Positions 25,697 through 32,588 of a stretch of DNA of 40,764 nucleotides are shown one piece after another. The position numbers were made by a program, and so were the translations under genes. Every line of letters starts with the position of its first letter. Position 1 is the first letter of the stretch. A model generated the notes under the pieces. That model saw only the letters and a list, made by a program, of their open reading frames with translations. It made no database searches and was not told where the DNA came from. The stretch spans positions 1 through 40,764 of IMG/VR virus record IMGVR_UViG_3300048930_000067. One strand, 5' to 3'. The stretch is from a virus.

Positions 25697-26097
25697 GACT
25701 GGAGCTTGCTCCTGAGTTCATAACCCATCAGCGGCCAGACCTGTCGCACTGCGTCTTCGTAGGCCAGCTTGCGACCGAGGTTGGCATCAAAATTCTCAGG
25801 AGCAGCGGGTGCGGATTTGCCGATGATCGAGTAGCCATTCTTGAGGATGAGGATGCAAATCGTCAGGTGATCAATGGCAGTACCGACAGCTCGACGAGCA
25901 GCGTGGTCGTAGTCAACTTCAGTCCCGAGCATTGACTTGCGGACAGCTGCCTTGGCAGCATCGAAGCCAGTCAGGTAAATCTGCGCCGCGATGTTCGCCT
26001 CTATGTCAGACAAAGATATTCGAGGAGCAACGGCGGTCGCGGCGCATTCTGCGTCAGTCTTCTGGAGTTGAGACTGAGGTTCGACGTAGTTGATCAT
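25693..26097 (-). CDS. Gp49-family-like phage protein
   Basis: A 134-residue protein beginning MINYVEPQSQLQKTDAECAA. ILILKNGYSIIGKSAPAAPE, then NFDANLGRKLAYEDAVRQVW and PLMGYELRSKLQS match the conserved C-terminus of the Gp49/66 family (NG-hydrophobic-hydrophobic-G, then PxNFD, then W-x-L-x-G-Y-x-L). The start at 26097 has AGGAG about eight bases before it; a start at 26184 would run into terL. The family is common in phages and has no settled function. Confidence 0.75.
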   Translation of the reverse strand: MINYVEPQSQLQKTDAECAATAVAPRISLSDIEANIAAQIYLTGFDAAKAAVRKSMLGTEVDYDHAARRAVGTAIDHLTICILILKNGYSIIGKSAPAAPENFDANLGRKLAYEDAVRQVWPLMGYELRSKLQS

Positions 26098-26110
26098 GAT
26101 CCAGCTCCTG

Positions 26111-27730
26111 TCAGCATGGGTACAGAGCTTTGGGTTTGAAGCTCTTGTAGCGCAACATCTCACGTTCGTCGGCGGCGATCTCATGACGGTGGACGATCAG
26201 CCCAGCATCACGCATCCACTTGATGGCCTGGGTGGCCGAGTCAGTCAGGTCCTTGTAGCGACCCTTGGGGAACTGTGCCATCTCATCAATGACCATGTCG
26301 GACCAGTCTTTGTCGGGAGCTGCCACCATGAGCTGCGACCAGATAGGGCTGACTTGGTGGCAGCGCGCCACCTTGTCACCAACAACGGAAACTGCTTCTG
26401 TGCCCCAGACCTCGGTGCCATATAAGCGCTCCAGTTCCTGAACTGCGGTGAGACCGGATGCCTTGGCTTCGACGATCACCTTGTCAGCACGGTAACGAGA
26501 TGCAGTGTGGGCGACCCACTCAACCAGTCCCCATTCACCTTGAGTTCGGCGGACGAACTGGGGTGTGGTCTCATTGGGCAAGCGCGGTTCATACTTGCCA
26601 TTCATCCGCAGCCACTTGCGCCAGGCATGCATGAGCATGATCCTTGGTTGGCCATTGACGCGGTACAATCCCCAGACAGTGCAGCCAGTCGGGTCATTCT
26701 GCTCACGCTCGGTGTAGGCCGAGTCGACCGAGACCAGAATGAACTCCATCTGTGGGAAGGAGTTGTCTGGACTCTCCCAGAGCTGCCACCACTCACGTTT
26801 GATGATGCCGCCACCTCTGGGCTCAGGACTCTGCTGATACTGGCCGGCATAGGCGTAAGGGCCGAGTGTGTTCTTGAGATCCTCAACCTGTTCGTAGGGG
26901 AAGCGCTCCTCCCAGGCCAGCTCACCAGCATCAATTCGCGGATCACACCACCCAATTGGCGTTGAGCATTCGCGACCAGGATCATACTCCATCGGGATCA
27001 TCAAGTGCACGTAGGGCAGCTCGAGCTCAAGAATGCAACCAGAGACATCTGCCTCATGCACACGCTGCATGATCACGACGATGGCAGACTTCTCCATGTT
27101 GTTGAGACGGTTGGACAGAGCTTCACGGAACCACCGCACAGTCTCGGTGCGCACGACATCAGACTCGCCTTCCTTAACATTATGGGGATCGTCGAGGATG
27201 ACGCGATCACCACGTTCGCCCGTACCGATGCCACCGACCGAGGTCGCGAGCTTGGAACCTGTCTTGTTATTGGTGACCTTGACTTCGCCGATCTTGCGTG
27301 TCTGGAAAACTCGTCCATATTGCCGGCGATACATCGGCGAGCAGATCAGGTCACGGAACTTGCCATTGTCACGCTCGGTCAGACCGGCCGAGTAGGAGAA
27401 TGCTACGTACCTGAGATGGGGAAGCTCCATCGGTCCCCATTCCCATGCTGGCCAGAATACATCGACCAGCAGCGACTTCATGAAGCCAGGTGGAACGTTG
27501 ATCAACAATCTGGTGATCTCGCCTGCCGTCACAGCCTCAAGGTGCTGACACACAGCTCGCAGAGCCCAGCCATCTATCAATGGAGTCTCTGGCTCCAGGA
27601 TGCTCCAGTAATCCTTAACGAACTCGAACAGGCCTCCCTTGCTCTGGTGCCGGCGACGAGCCTTGCGGTCCTCCAGCTCTGTGTAAAGGGCCGATATTTC
27701 CTTGCGCTCTTGAGGGGTGAGTTGCTTCAC
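26111..27730 (-). CDS. terL: Terminase large subunit
   Basis: The 539-residue packaging motor pairs an N-terminal ATPase with a C-terminal nuclease. The Walker A is the noncanonical VPPGFMKS (79-86), Walker B is VILDD (177-181), and YVAFSYSAGLTERDNGKFRD lies between them. The nuclease begins near LVSVDSAYTE, with the metal ligand Asp336. The N-terminus is short and basic. It is bounded by an ATGA overlap to a membrane protein gene and a 13-base gap to the Gp49 gene. It should assemble on the portal and cut concatemers made by rolling replication. Confidence 0.9.
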   Translation of the reverse strand: MKQLTPQERKEISALYTELEDRKARRRHQSKGGLFEFVKDYWSILEPETPLIDGWALRAVCQHLEAVTAGEITRLLINVPPGFMKSLLVDVFWPAWEWGPMELPHLRYVAFSYSAGLTERDNGKFRDLICSPMYRRQYGRVFQTRKIGEVKVTNNKTGSKLATSVGGIGTGERGDRVILDDPHNVKEGESDVVRTETVRWFREALSNRLNNMEKSAIVVIMQRVHEADVSGCILELELPYVHLMIPMEYDPGRECSTPIGWCDPRIDAGELAWEERFPYEQVEDLKNTLGPYAYAGQYQQSPEPRGGGIIKREWWQLWESPDNSFPQMEFILVSVDSAYTEREQNDPTGCTVWGLYRVNGQPRIMLMHAWRKWLRMNGKYEPRLPNETTPQFVRRTQGEWGLVEWVAHTASRYRADKVIVEAKASGLTAVQELERLYGTEVWGTEAVSVVGDKVARCHQVSPIWSQLMVAAPDKDWSDMVIDEMAQFPKGRYKDLTDSATQAIKWMRDAGLIVHRHEIAADEREMLRYKSFKPKALYPC

Positions 27731-27999
27731 TTAACCTTGTCTCCGAACAGGCGACCTAGGTTGGAGAATACAATCGAGCAGAGCAAGGCGACCAGGACCA
27801 GCATGATCCAGCTCGTGGTCACAGTGCGGTTGACGATGACATAAACTGCAGTGCTGGCTCCGAATCCTACCAGGGCACCTGCGCAAGCGTAATAAAAGTG
27901 GGCATAGTTCACTGAGCTAATGAGTTCTTCTGGGAGCTTGGTGATCTTTGGCTCAGGCTTACGCTTACGAATGCGCTTGGGTTTGTACCTGCATATCAA
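27727..27999 (-). CDS. Two-helix membrane protein between the terminase subunits
   Basis: A 90-residue protein. It starts with a basic stretch (RYKPKRIRKRKPEPKITK), has two hydrophobic spans (about 35-54, ACAGALVGFGASTAVYVIV, and about 62-79, WIMLVLVALLCSIVF) and a short basic end. ATGA overlaps join it to both terminase genes, an unusual insertion in that pair. It could be a holin-like or inner-membrane accessory protein; the sequence gives no further hint. Confidence 0.65.
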   Translation of the reverse strand: MICRYKPKRIRKRKPEPKITKLPEELISSVNYAHFYYACAGALVGFGASTAVYVIVNRTVTTSWIMLVLVALLCSIVFSNLGRLFGDKVK

Positions 28000-28568
28000 T
28001 TCAGTGTCTCCCCACGTTTGCGCTTAGGCTGAGGCTTGGGGCTGTCGTCGGGTTGCTGCTGGCCGATGAGGTTGGCTAGGCGGTTGGCGATCTGTTCGTC
28101 GCTCAGATTGTCGAACTCACCAGCTGCACCGTGCTCGTGCTTCTGAACGTCTTTCCAGGCATCAGATCTGCGGTTCTTGAGCCAGAAGATCTGAGCAGTG
28201 GTGGAGGGCTTGATGTAGGTTTTGACTTGATGCCGCTCGACGACTTTGTCAACTACGAACAGTTTTTCTTCATCAATCGTGTAGCCAACCGCCTGCATGA
28301 ACAATGATCTCTCAACGAAATCATCAGCTATGTCCTTGCCAGGTTTTAGAGCGGCAGAAAGCTCTGGGTGGATCATCACCCACTTGCGGAAGGTCTTGAC
28401 GCCAATGCCGAACCATTCCGCTATCTCGTCGTCGGTGCAGCCGATCGCAGCCATGCGGGCGACCAGCGGTATCATCTTAGGGGTGTAGGTCTCCTCCATG
28501 TCCTGTGCCAACAGCATATCAGGATCATAGAGTGTCGGTCTGCCATTCTTCTTGGGTTCTTTGGACAC
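27996..28568 (-). CDS. terS: Terminase small subunit
   Basis: A 190-residue protein beginning MSKEPKKNGRPTLYDPDMLL. A helix-turn-helix lies at about 40-70 (AIGCTDDEIAEWFGIGVKTF), followed by LKPGKDIADDFVERSLFMQA, and later KPSTTAQIFWLKNRRSDAWK, the ending pattern of many phage small terminases. It recognises the packaging site and regulates TerL. The C-terminal tail is acidic, then basic. It is the second gene of the late operon, 17 bases from the NusG-like gene's stop. Confidence 0.85.
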   Translation of the reverse strand: MSKEPKKNGRPTLYDPDMLLAQDMEETYTPKMIPLVARMAAIGCTDDEIAEWFGIGVKTFRKWVMIHPELSAALKPGKDIADDFVERSLFMQAVGYTIDEEKLFVVDKVVERHQVKTYIKPSTTAQIFWLKNRRSDAWKDVQKHEHGAAGEFDNLSDEQIANRLANLIGQQQPDDSPKPQPKRKRGETLN

Positions 28569-28585
28569 TTGGCAATCTACCGACG

Positions 28586-29074
28586 CTAGGGTGGAACGGA
28601 TTCCACCGCTGTTGTGGGCACCTCCACCAATGTCTGCCGACCGAGCAAGTCCAACAGGACCCTTTCTCGATCAGCTGCTGTTGAGCAATCATAAACGCCC
28701 AACATGCCGGCGAATGCGCCGCTGACTATTCTGACCGGCTCGCCCTTGCGCCAGAAGCTGACCACATTAGGCAGAGCCACTTCATTCTTCTTCAACTCGA
28801 GGATGACTTGATCAGAGACACGTTGCGGTTCCGAGTTGACACATAAGATGGAACTGACACCACGTGTGCTCTTGACTGGCCACCATCCTCGTCTGTCGAT
28901 CCTGACGAACAGATACCTCGGAAACATCGGTATCTGTTCGTTGGTCCTCTGGCCACGCCTCACTCTCAGGTTAGCGACCAGCGGTAGGTAATACTCATAG
29001 CCCTGACGATGGAGGTTCTCCGTCGCCAGCCTCTCAGCACGCGGACGAGTGACCACCACCGACCAGTAGTCCAT
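28586..29074 (-). CDS. NusG/RfaH-like transcription regulator
   Basis: A 162-residue protein. The N-terminal NGN-like domain (about 4-100) has WSVVVTRPRAERLATENLHR and QGYEYYLPLVANLRVRRGQR, then IPMFPRYLFVRIDRRGWW, the family's PLFPgYvFv landmark. A C-terminal KOW-like part (about 110-155) has GEPVRIVSGAFAGMLGVYDC. Such proteins bind RNA polymerase and suppress pausing or termination. Being the first gene of a minus-strand operon of about 29 kb, it could be a late antiterminator. No strong ribosome site is seen, but one AAAACWGTTTT palindrome lies about 33 bases before the start. Confidence 0.8.
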   Translation of the reverse strand: MDYWSVVVTRPRAERLATENLHRQGYEYYLPLVANLRVRRGQRTNEQIPMFPRYLFVRIDRRGWWPVKSTRGVSSILCVNSEPQRVSDQVILELKKNEVALPNVVSFWRKGEPVRIVSGAFAGMLGVYDCSTAADRERVLLDLLGRQTLVEVPTTAVESVPP

Positions 29075-29106
29075 AGCCGAGAGTATGCCTGAACTCCACA
29101 GCCAAG

Positions 29107-29117
29107 AAAACTGTTTT
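29107..29117 (-). promoter_or_regulatory. AAAACWGTTTT palindrome, copy 1 (late side)
   Basis: AAAACTGTTTT on the plus strand (AAAACAGTTTT on the minus strand), lying 33 bases upstream of the NusG-like start. It is one of three copies in the window, each before a transcription unit. An odd-centred palindrome of this length is a typical dimeric repressor or activator site. Confidence 0.5.
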
Positions 29118-29151
29118 TCGGCAACTCCACCGAGCCCACAGAAACGACCCC

Positions 29152-29330
29152 AATTTTTGACTTTGCTTTTACCCCCCTATTTTCCCTCCCCCCTAAATTC
29201 TCTTATTCCTATTTCTCTTTTCTTAATAATTTGTATACTTCCTATTCTATTCTTTCGCAAGAAAAGAGAAAAACAAAAAACGAAATGTATAAAGGGTAGA
29301 AACAGGGGGGGTTGAAGCAAAGTCAAAATT
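29152..29330. repeat. Nested inverted repeat in the divergent region
   Basis: The outer arms are about 26 bases each: AATTTTTGACTTTGC...CCCCCC at 29152-29177 and GGGGGGG...GCAAAGTCAAAATT at 29305-29330, near-perfect complements. Inside, a 13-base pair of arms (TTTCTCTTTTCTT at 29212-29224 and AAGAAAAGAGAAA at 29249-29261) is perfect. The whole can extrude as a branched cruciform of about 180 bases. Such structures mark origins and recombination or packaging sites. Confidence 0.75.
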
Positions 29331-29455
29331 ACCCACCTCCATATATATCAAGGACTTCCATAAAACGACCCTCGAAATGAAAATCTTCATCAACTTTCAT
29401 TTTTGGGCGTTACCCTGCTAAACTGGCATCGTTCATAAGAATCTAAAAGAGTCTA

Positions 29456-29479
29456 ACGTGTACCTCCAGATGTACACGT
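29456..29479. repeat. Short inverted repeat before the plus-strand arm
   Basis: ACGTGTAC and GTACACGT are perfect 8-base arms with an eight-base loop. It lies between the nested repeat and the second palindrome, on the path of transcription to the plus-strand arm. Operator or hairpin; the function is not clear. Confidence 0.4.
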
Positions 29480-29611
29480 CCTTCTCCTTTCACTTTCGTC
29501 AAGCTCAAAATTCTCATGTCGCTCTCAACGAAGATTCCTTTCATTTTCATTTTACAGCACGTTTCCCCAAACAGCCAAACGATCAAAAACGACAAAGTGA
29601 TGTGTTTCAAA

Positions 29612-29622
29612 AAAACAGTTTT
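29612..29622 (+). promoter_or_regulatory. AAAACWGTTTT palindrome, copy 2 (early side)
   Basis: AAAACAGTTTT lies 56 bases before the ATG at 29678. Its flank GTGTTTC-AAA on the left and C on the right agrees with copy 3, giving more than 20 bases of near identity. An in-frame ATG at 29600 would make this DNA code for MCFKKTVF, so a coding explanation exists for this copy but not for copy 3. Confidence 0.5.
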
Positions 29623-29677
29623 CACGCCCCCAGAACCGAGCGATCCTCGTCGTCCACCCCCATTGCAGGAGCTCGAC

Positions 29678-29863
29678 ATGCCGACCGAGGACGAGCAACC
29701 CAAGCCGGAGCACGTCGCCGGCATACCCATCATACGCCTCCAGCTACCCCAGCTGTTCCGCAAGTTCCTGTCCTGTGCCGCTGTGTCGGCCTCCGACACC
29801 CACCTATTCGGACGCCTCAAAGACGGCTCCCTGATCGCCCTACCGATCGAGCCGCGCAAATGA
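29678..29863 (+). CDS. Small early-region protein
   Basis: A 61-residue protein starting MPTEDEQPKPEHVAGIPI, with a later IRLQLPQLFRKFLSCAAVSA segment and ending in ALPIEPRK. AGGAG six bases upstream decides the ATG at 29678. An upstream in-frame ATG at 29600 would add 26 residues (MCFKKTVFTPPEPSD...) of Pro-rich text and lacks a good ribosome site. It is the first plus-strand gene after the divergent region and probably immediate early. No family recognised. Confidence 0.55.
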   Translation: MPTEDEQPKPEHVAGIPIIRLQLPQLFRKFLSCAAVSASDTHLFGRLKDGSLIALPIEPRK

Positions 29864-30078
29864 GGATCGTCGAAACACCCCTAGCCACCACATGCGACTG
29901 GTCGCTGTGCCGCTCGCCTGCCAGAGCTCGCCGCCGATCTAACCGAGGCTACGCCCAGCACGTCCGCACCATCCCTGGAGCCTGGCACGACCCAGCAACC
30001 GACACTCTTTTTATCCACCCAACCCTCAACGACAAACTTAAGTCCCTCAACCTCAACCCAGAGCACATTATCAAATGA
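29860..30078 (+). CDS. Small basic early-region protein
   Basis: A 72-residue, Arg-rich protein (MRIVETPLATTCDWSLCRS, then PARARRRSNRGYAQHV) with two Cys residues near the start (TTCDWSLC) and an acidic, Leu-rich end (LNDKLKSLNLNPEHIIK). ATGA overlaps join it to both neighbours, including the reductase, so it is translated with them. No known domain is seen; the Cys/Arg content leaves nucleic-acid binding open. Confidence 0.55.
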   Translation: MRIVETPLATTCDWSLCRSPARARRRSNRGYAQHVRTIPGAWHDPATDTLFIHPTLNDKLKSLNLNPEHIIK

Positions 30079-32588
30079 TCAAAACTGAGCTGTCCGAACG
30101 CCTCCACGCCTTCAAGTACCGTCAGCCCAATGAATCCTTCCGAGAGGCTTGCAACCGCGTAGCCTCTGGGTTGCGCGACTCCGACGACCACTACCACGCA
30201 TTCCGCGCCATTCTGAAGGACATGCGGTTCCTGCCCGGTGGACGCATTCAATCTGCCATTGGCGCACCGCGTCAGGTCACTGCCTACAACTGCTTCGTCT
30301 CCGGCACCATTGCTGATTCCATGACGGAGGGCGAAGCCTCGATCATGGCCCGTGCTGCCCAGGCTGCCAAGACAATGCGCCTAGGCGGTGGCATAGGCTA
30401 CGACTTTTCAACGCTGCGCCCGAGAGGCTCGTTGATCAGGAAGTTGCAGTCTACCGCGACCGGACCGATCAGCTTCATGAACATCTTCGACGCGACTGGT
30501 CTAGCAATCTCCTCATCCGGCCACCGTCGAGGAGCCCAGATGGGGGTGCTACGCGTAGACCACCCGGACATCGTCGAGTTCCTGCATGCCAAGCAGCGTC
30601 CCGGTGCCCTGGAGGGCTTCAACATCTCTGTGGGCATGACAGACGAGTTCATGCAAGCTGTCGCCCAAAACAAGAGATCCTTTGACCTGCGGTTTGATGG
30701 CGAGGTCTACGGCTCGGTCAATCCTGTGGACCTCTTTGAGCAGATCATGCGCTCAACGTGGGACTGGGCAGAGCCTGGCATCCTATTCATCGACACCATC
30801 AATAACCTGAACAACCTCTACTACTGCGAGTCCATCGCTGCTACTAATCCATGCTTCACAGGCGACACAAAGGTCTGGACATCACATGGCCACAAGACCT
30901 TCAACGAGCTCGCAGGATCTTCAGCCCAGGTCCTGACGCAGTTGCCAGATGGTCGTCTGGCCTATCGCACTATGCGTAATATTCGCCGCACCCAGCGCGA
31001 TGCCAAAATAGTCGAAGTCACCTTGACATCTGGCCAGATCATACGTTGCACCCCCCAGCATATCTTCTACCTCAAGTCAGGGGAAGAGATCCAGGCTCAG
31101 CACTTGCAGCCCAACCATTCGTTGGCCTCAGTCTATCGTGTGAAGGCAAATCAGAAGGGCTACATCCGTCTGGTAAATGGGTCTGTGAATCCTCTTGAGC
31201 ATCATGTACCATTTGACTCAAACGTTCCTCGCCACATCCATGCACACCATATCAATGGCATCAAGCACGACAATCGGCCTGAGAACCTGGAGCTGATCCC
31301 TGCCAGCGAGCACAACTCCATGCAAATGCGCGGCGACAGAAATCCAATGCGGCGGTTCCCTGATCGCAACCACTTCCTCGGCCGGCAGCTCTTCGCATCC
31401 ACCAATCCCAAGTGGTGTGAAGACCTTGACACTCAAGCTATGATCCAGGACCGCGAGGCAGGCCTGTCTTATGCAGCCATAGCAAATAAGCACAACTGTT
31501 GCAAGTACACAGCCCAAAAGCGCATCAAGGCAGCCAACCATAAGGTGGCCTCTGTCCGTCAACTCACCATAACAGAAGACGTCTACTGTGGTACAGTCGA
31601 CGAGACGCACCGCTTCTTCATCGCCACAGGCGACAACGATGGCGTGTTGGTCCACAATTGCGGTGAGCAACCTTTACCGCCCTATGGCGCATGCCTGCTG
31701 GGTTCGTTCAACCTGGTGCGCTACATTAAGGACAATGGCGACCAACGCATATTTGACTACACCCAACTCGCTGCCGACATCCCACATGTAGTGAGGGCCA
31801 TGGACAATGTGGTCGACCGCACCCTTTACCCGTTGCCAGAACAGGAAACTGAAGCCACCAACAAGCGTCGTATGGGTCTGGGCGTAACAGGCCTAGCCAA
31901 CGTATTCACTGCTCTCAAGATCGCTTATGGATCCAAAGAGTCTGTAGATATCGTTTCAGCGATCCTACAAACTCTCCGCGACGAAGCCTACCGAGCCTCA
32001 GCCTTGCTGGCCCAGGAAAAGAAGCCCTTCAAGCTCTTCAAGCGCGACGAATACCTCGCCGGCAAATTCATCCAGACACTGCCACACGAGGTCCGCGACC
32101 TGATCGCTCAGCACGGTATCCGCAACTCGCACCTTCTGTCCATTGCTCCTACCGGCACCATCTCGTTGTGTGCAGACAACGTCTCCTCCGGCATTGAACC
32201 TGTGTTCGCCCACGAGGAACGACGAAAGATGTACATCGGCACTGATCTAGCAGAATACAATCTGCTAGATTATGCCTATGCCCAAGGCTGGGGCAAAGGA
32301 GAAAAGGCTGCAGACCTGACAGCTGACGACCACCTAGCCATTCACGAAGTCGCCTCAAAGTACGTCGACTCGGCTGTGTCCAAGACAGTGAATATGGACG
32401 CCACCATGCCTTGGGAGGACTTCAAGCAACTCTACTTCCGTGTGTGGGCGTACGAAGGCAAGGGCCTTTCGACTTTTAATAAAGACGGCAAAAGATTTGG
32501 CATACGGACAGATGCAGAGTCGCCAAGTGAAGACACTGCAGCATCCTGCGCTATCGATCCCACCACAGGCAAGCGAGATTGCCAATGA
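30075..32588 (+). CDS. nrdJ: Ribonucleotide reductase, class II (B12-dependent), with intein
   Basis: This gene encodes an 837-residue precursor; removing the 269-residue intein leaves a reductase of about 568 residues. It should make dNTPs from ribonucleotides with adenosylcobalamin, needing no small subunit. Landmarks: TAYNCFVSGTIADSM with Cys73, MRLGGGIGYDFSTLRPRGSL, the catalytic NPCGEQPLPPYG with its Cys at 529 after the intein, RRMGLGVTGLAN, and SIAPTGTISLCADNVSSGIE. The C-terminus has a Cys pair (SCAIDPTTGKRDC) like the regenerating tail of the family. The start overlaps the previous stop (ATGA). No nrdB-like gene is visible in the window, which fits class II. Confidence 0.85.
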   Translation: MIKTELSERLHAFKYRQPNESFREACNRVASGLRDSDDHYHAFRAILKDMRFLPGGRIQSAIGAPRQVTAYNCFVSGTIADSMTEGEASIMARAAQAAKTMRLGGGIGYDFSTLRPRGSLIRKLQSTATGPISFMNIFDATGLAISSSGHRRGAQMGVLRVDHPDIVEFLHAKQRPGALEGFNISVGMTDEFMQAVAQNKRSFDLRFDGEVYGSVNPVDLFEQIMRSTWDWAEPGILFIDTINNLNNLYYCESIAATNPCFTGDTKVWTSHGHKTFNELAGSSAQVLTQLPDGRLAYRTMRNIRRTQRDAKIVEVTLTSGQIIRCTPQHIFYLKSGEEIQAQHLQPNHSLASVYRVKANQKGYIRLVNGSVNPLEHHVPFDSNVPRHIHAHHINGIKHDNRPENLELIPASEHNSMQMRGDRNPMRRFPDRNHFLGRQLFASTNPKWCEDLDTQAMIQDREAGLSYAAIANKHNCCKYTAQKRIKAANHKVASVRQLTITEDVYCGTVDETHRFFIATGDNDGVLVHNCGEQPLPPYGACLLGSFNLVRYIKDNGDQRIFDYTQLAADIPHVVRAMDNVVDRTLYPLPEQETEATNKRRMGLGVTGLANVFTALKIAYGSKESVDIVSAILQTLRDEAYRASALLAQEKKPFKLFKRDEYLAGKFIQTLPHEVRDLIAQHGIRNSHLLSIAPTGTISLCADNVSSGIEPVFAHEERRKMYIGTDLAEYNLLDYAYAQGWGKGEKAADLTADDHLAIHEVASKYVDSAVSKTVNMDATMPWEDFKQLYFRVWAYEGKGLSTFNKDGKRFGIRTDAESPSEDTAASCAIDPTTGKRDCQ
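30852..31658 (+). other. HNH intein inside the reductase
   Basis: A 269-residue intein begins Cys-Phe-Thr-Gly-Asp-Thr (block A, residue 260), has IIRCTPQHIFYL (block B), and ends GTVDETHRFFIATG...GVLVHN before the extein Cys (blocks F/G), the His-Asn needed for excision. Between the splicing blocks lies an HNH homing endonuclease: IHAHHINGIKHDNRPENLEL. The insertion is exactly between Pro and the catalytic Cys of NPCGE, so without splicing the reductase is dead. Confidence 0.9.

Larger units (their letters stand above)
29075..29677. other. Gene-free divergent control region
   Basis: About 600 bases between the two divergent arms without a supported gene. It is AT-rich and strand-biased: polypyrimidine at about 29161-29220, polypurine at about 29249-29310. 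It holds a large nested inverted repeat, a small hairpin at 29456-29479 and two AAAACWGTTTT palindromes. No clear sigma-70 promoter pair is visible; TTGACT at 29157 has only a poor TATTTT partner 15 bases on. A replication origin, a divergent promoter or both would fit. Confidence 0.6.

Noticed and set aside
27005-27844. 279-codon plus frame across terL
   Set aside because: Antisense to terL with intact ATPase motifs; no ribosome site.
28975-28995. ops-like GCGGTAGG near the NusG-like gene
   Set aside because: It is on the plus strand, inside the gene itself and opposite to the direction of late transcription.
29212-29261. CRISPR-like or tRNA-like unit in the divergent region
   Set aside because: Only inverted, no direct repeats; no cloverleaf or CCA end.
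29458-30078. 206-codon frame starting in the divergent region
   Set aside because: Only the last 72 codons (from 29860) look like a gene; the start of the frame lies in non-coding AT-rich DNA.
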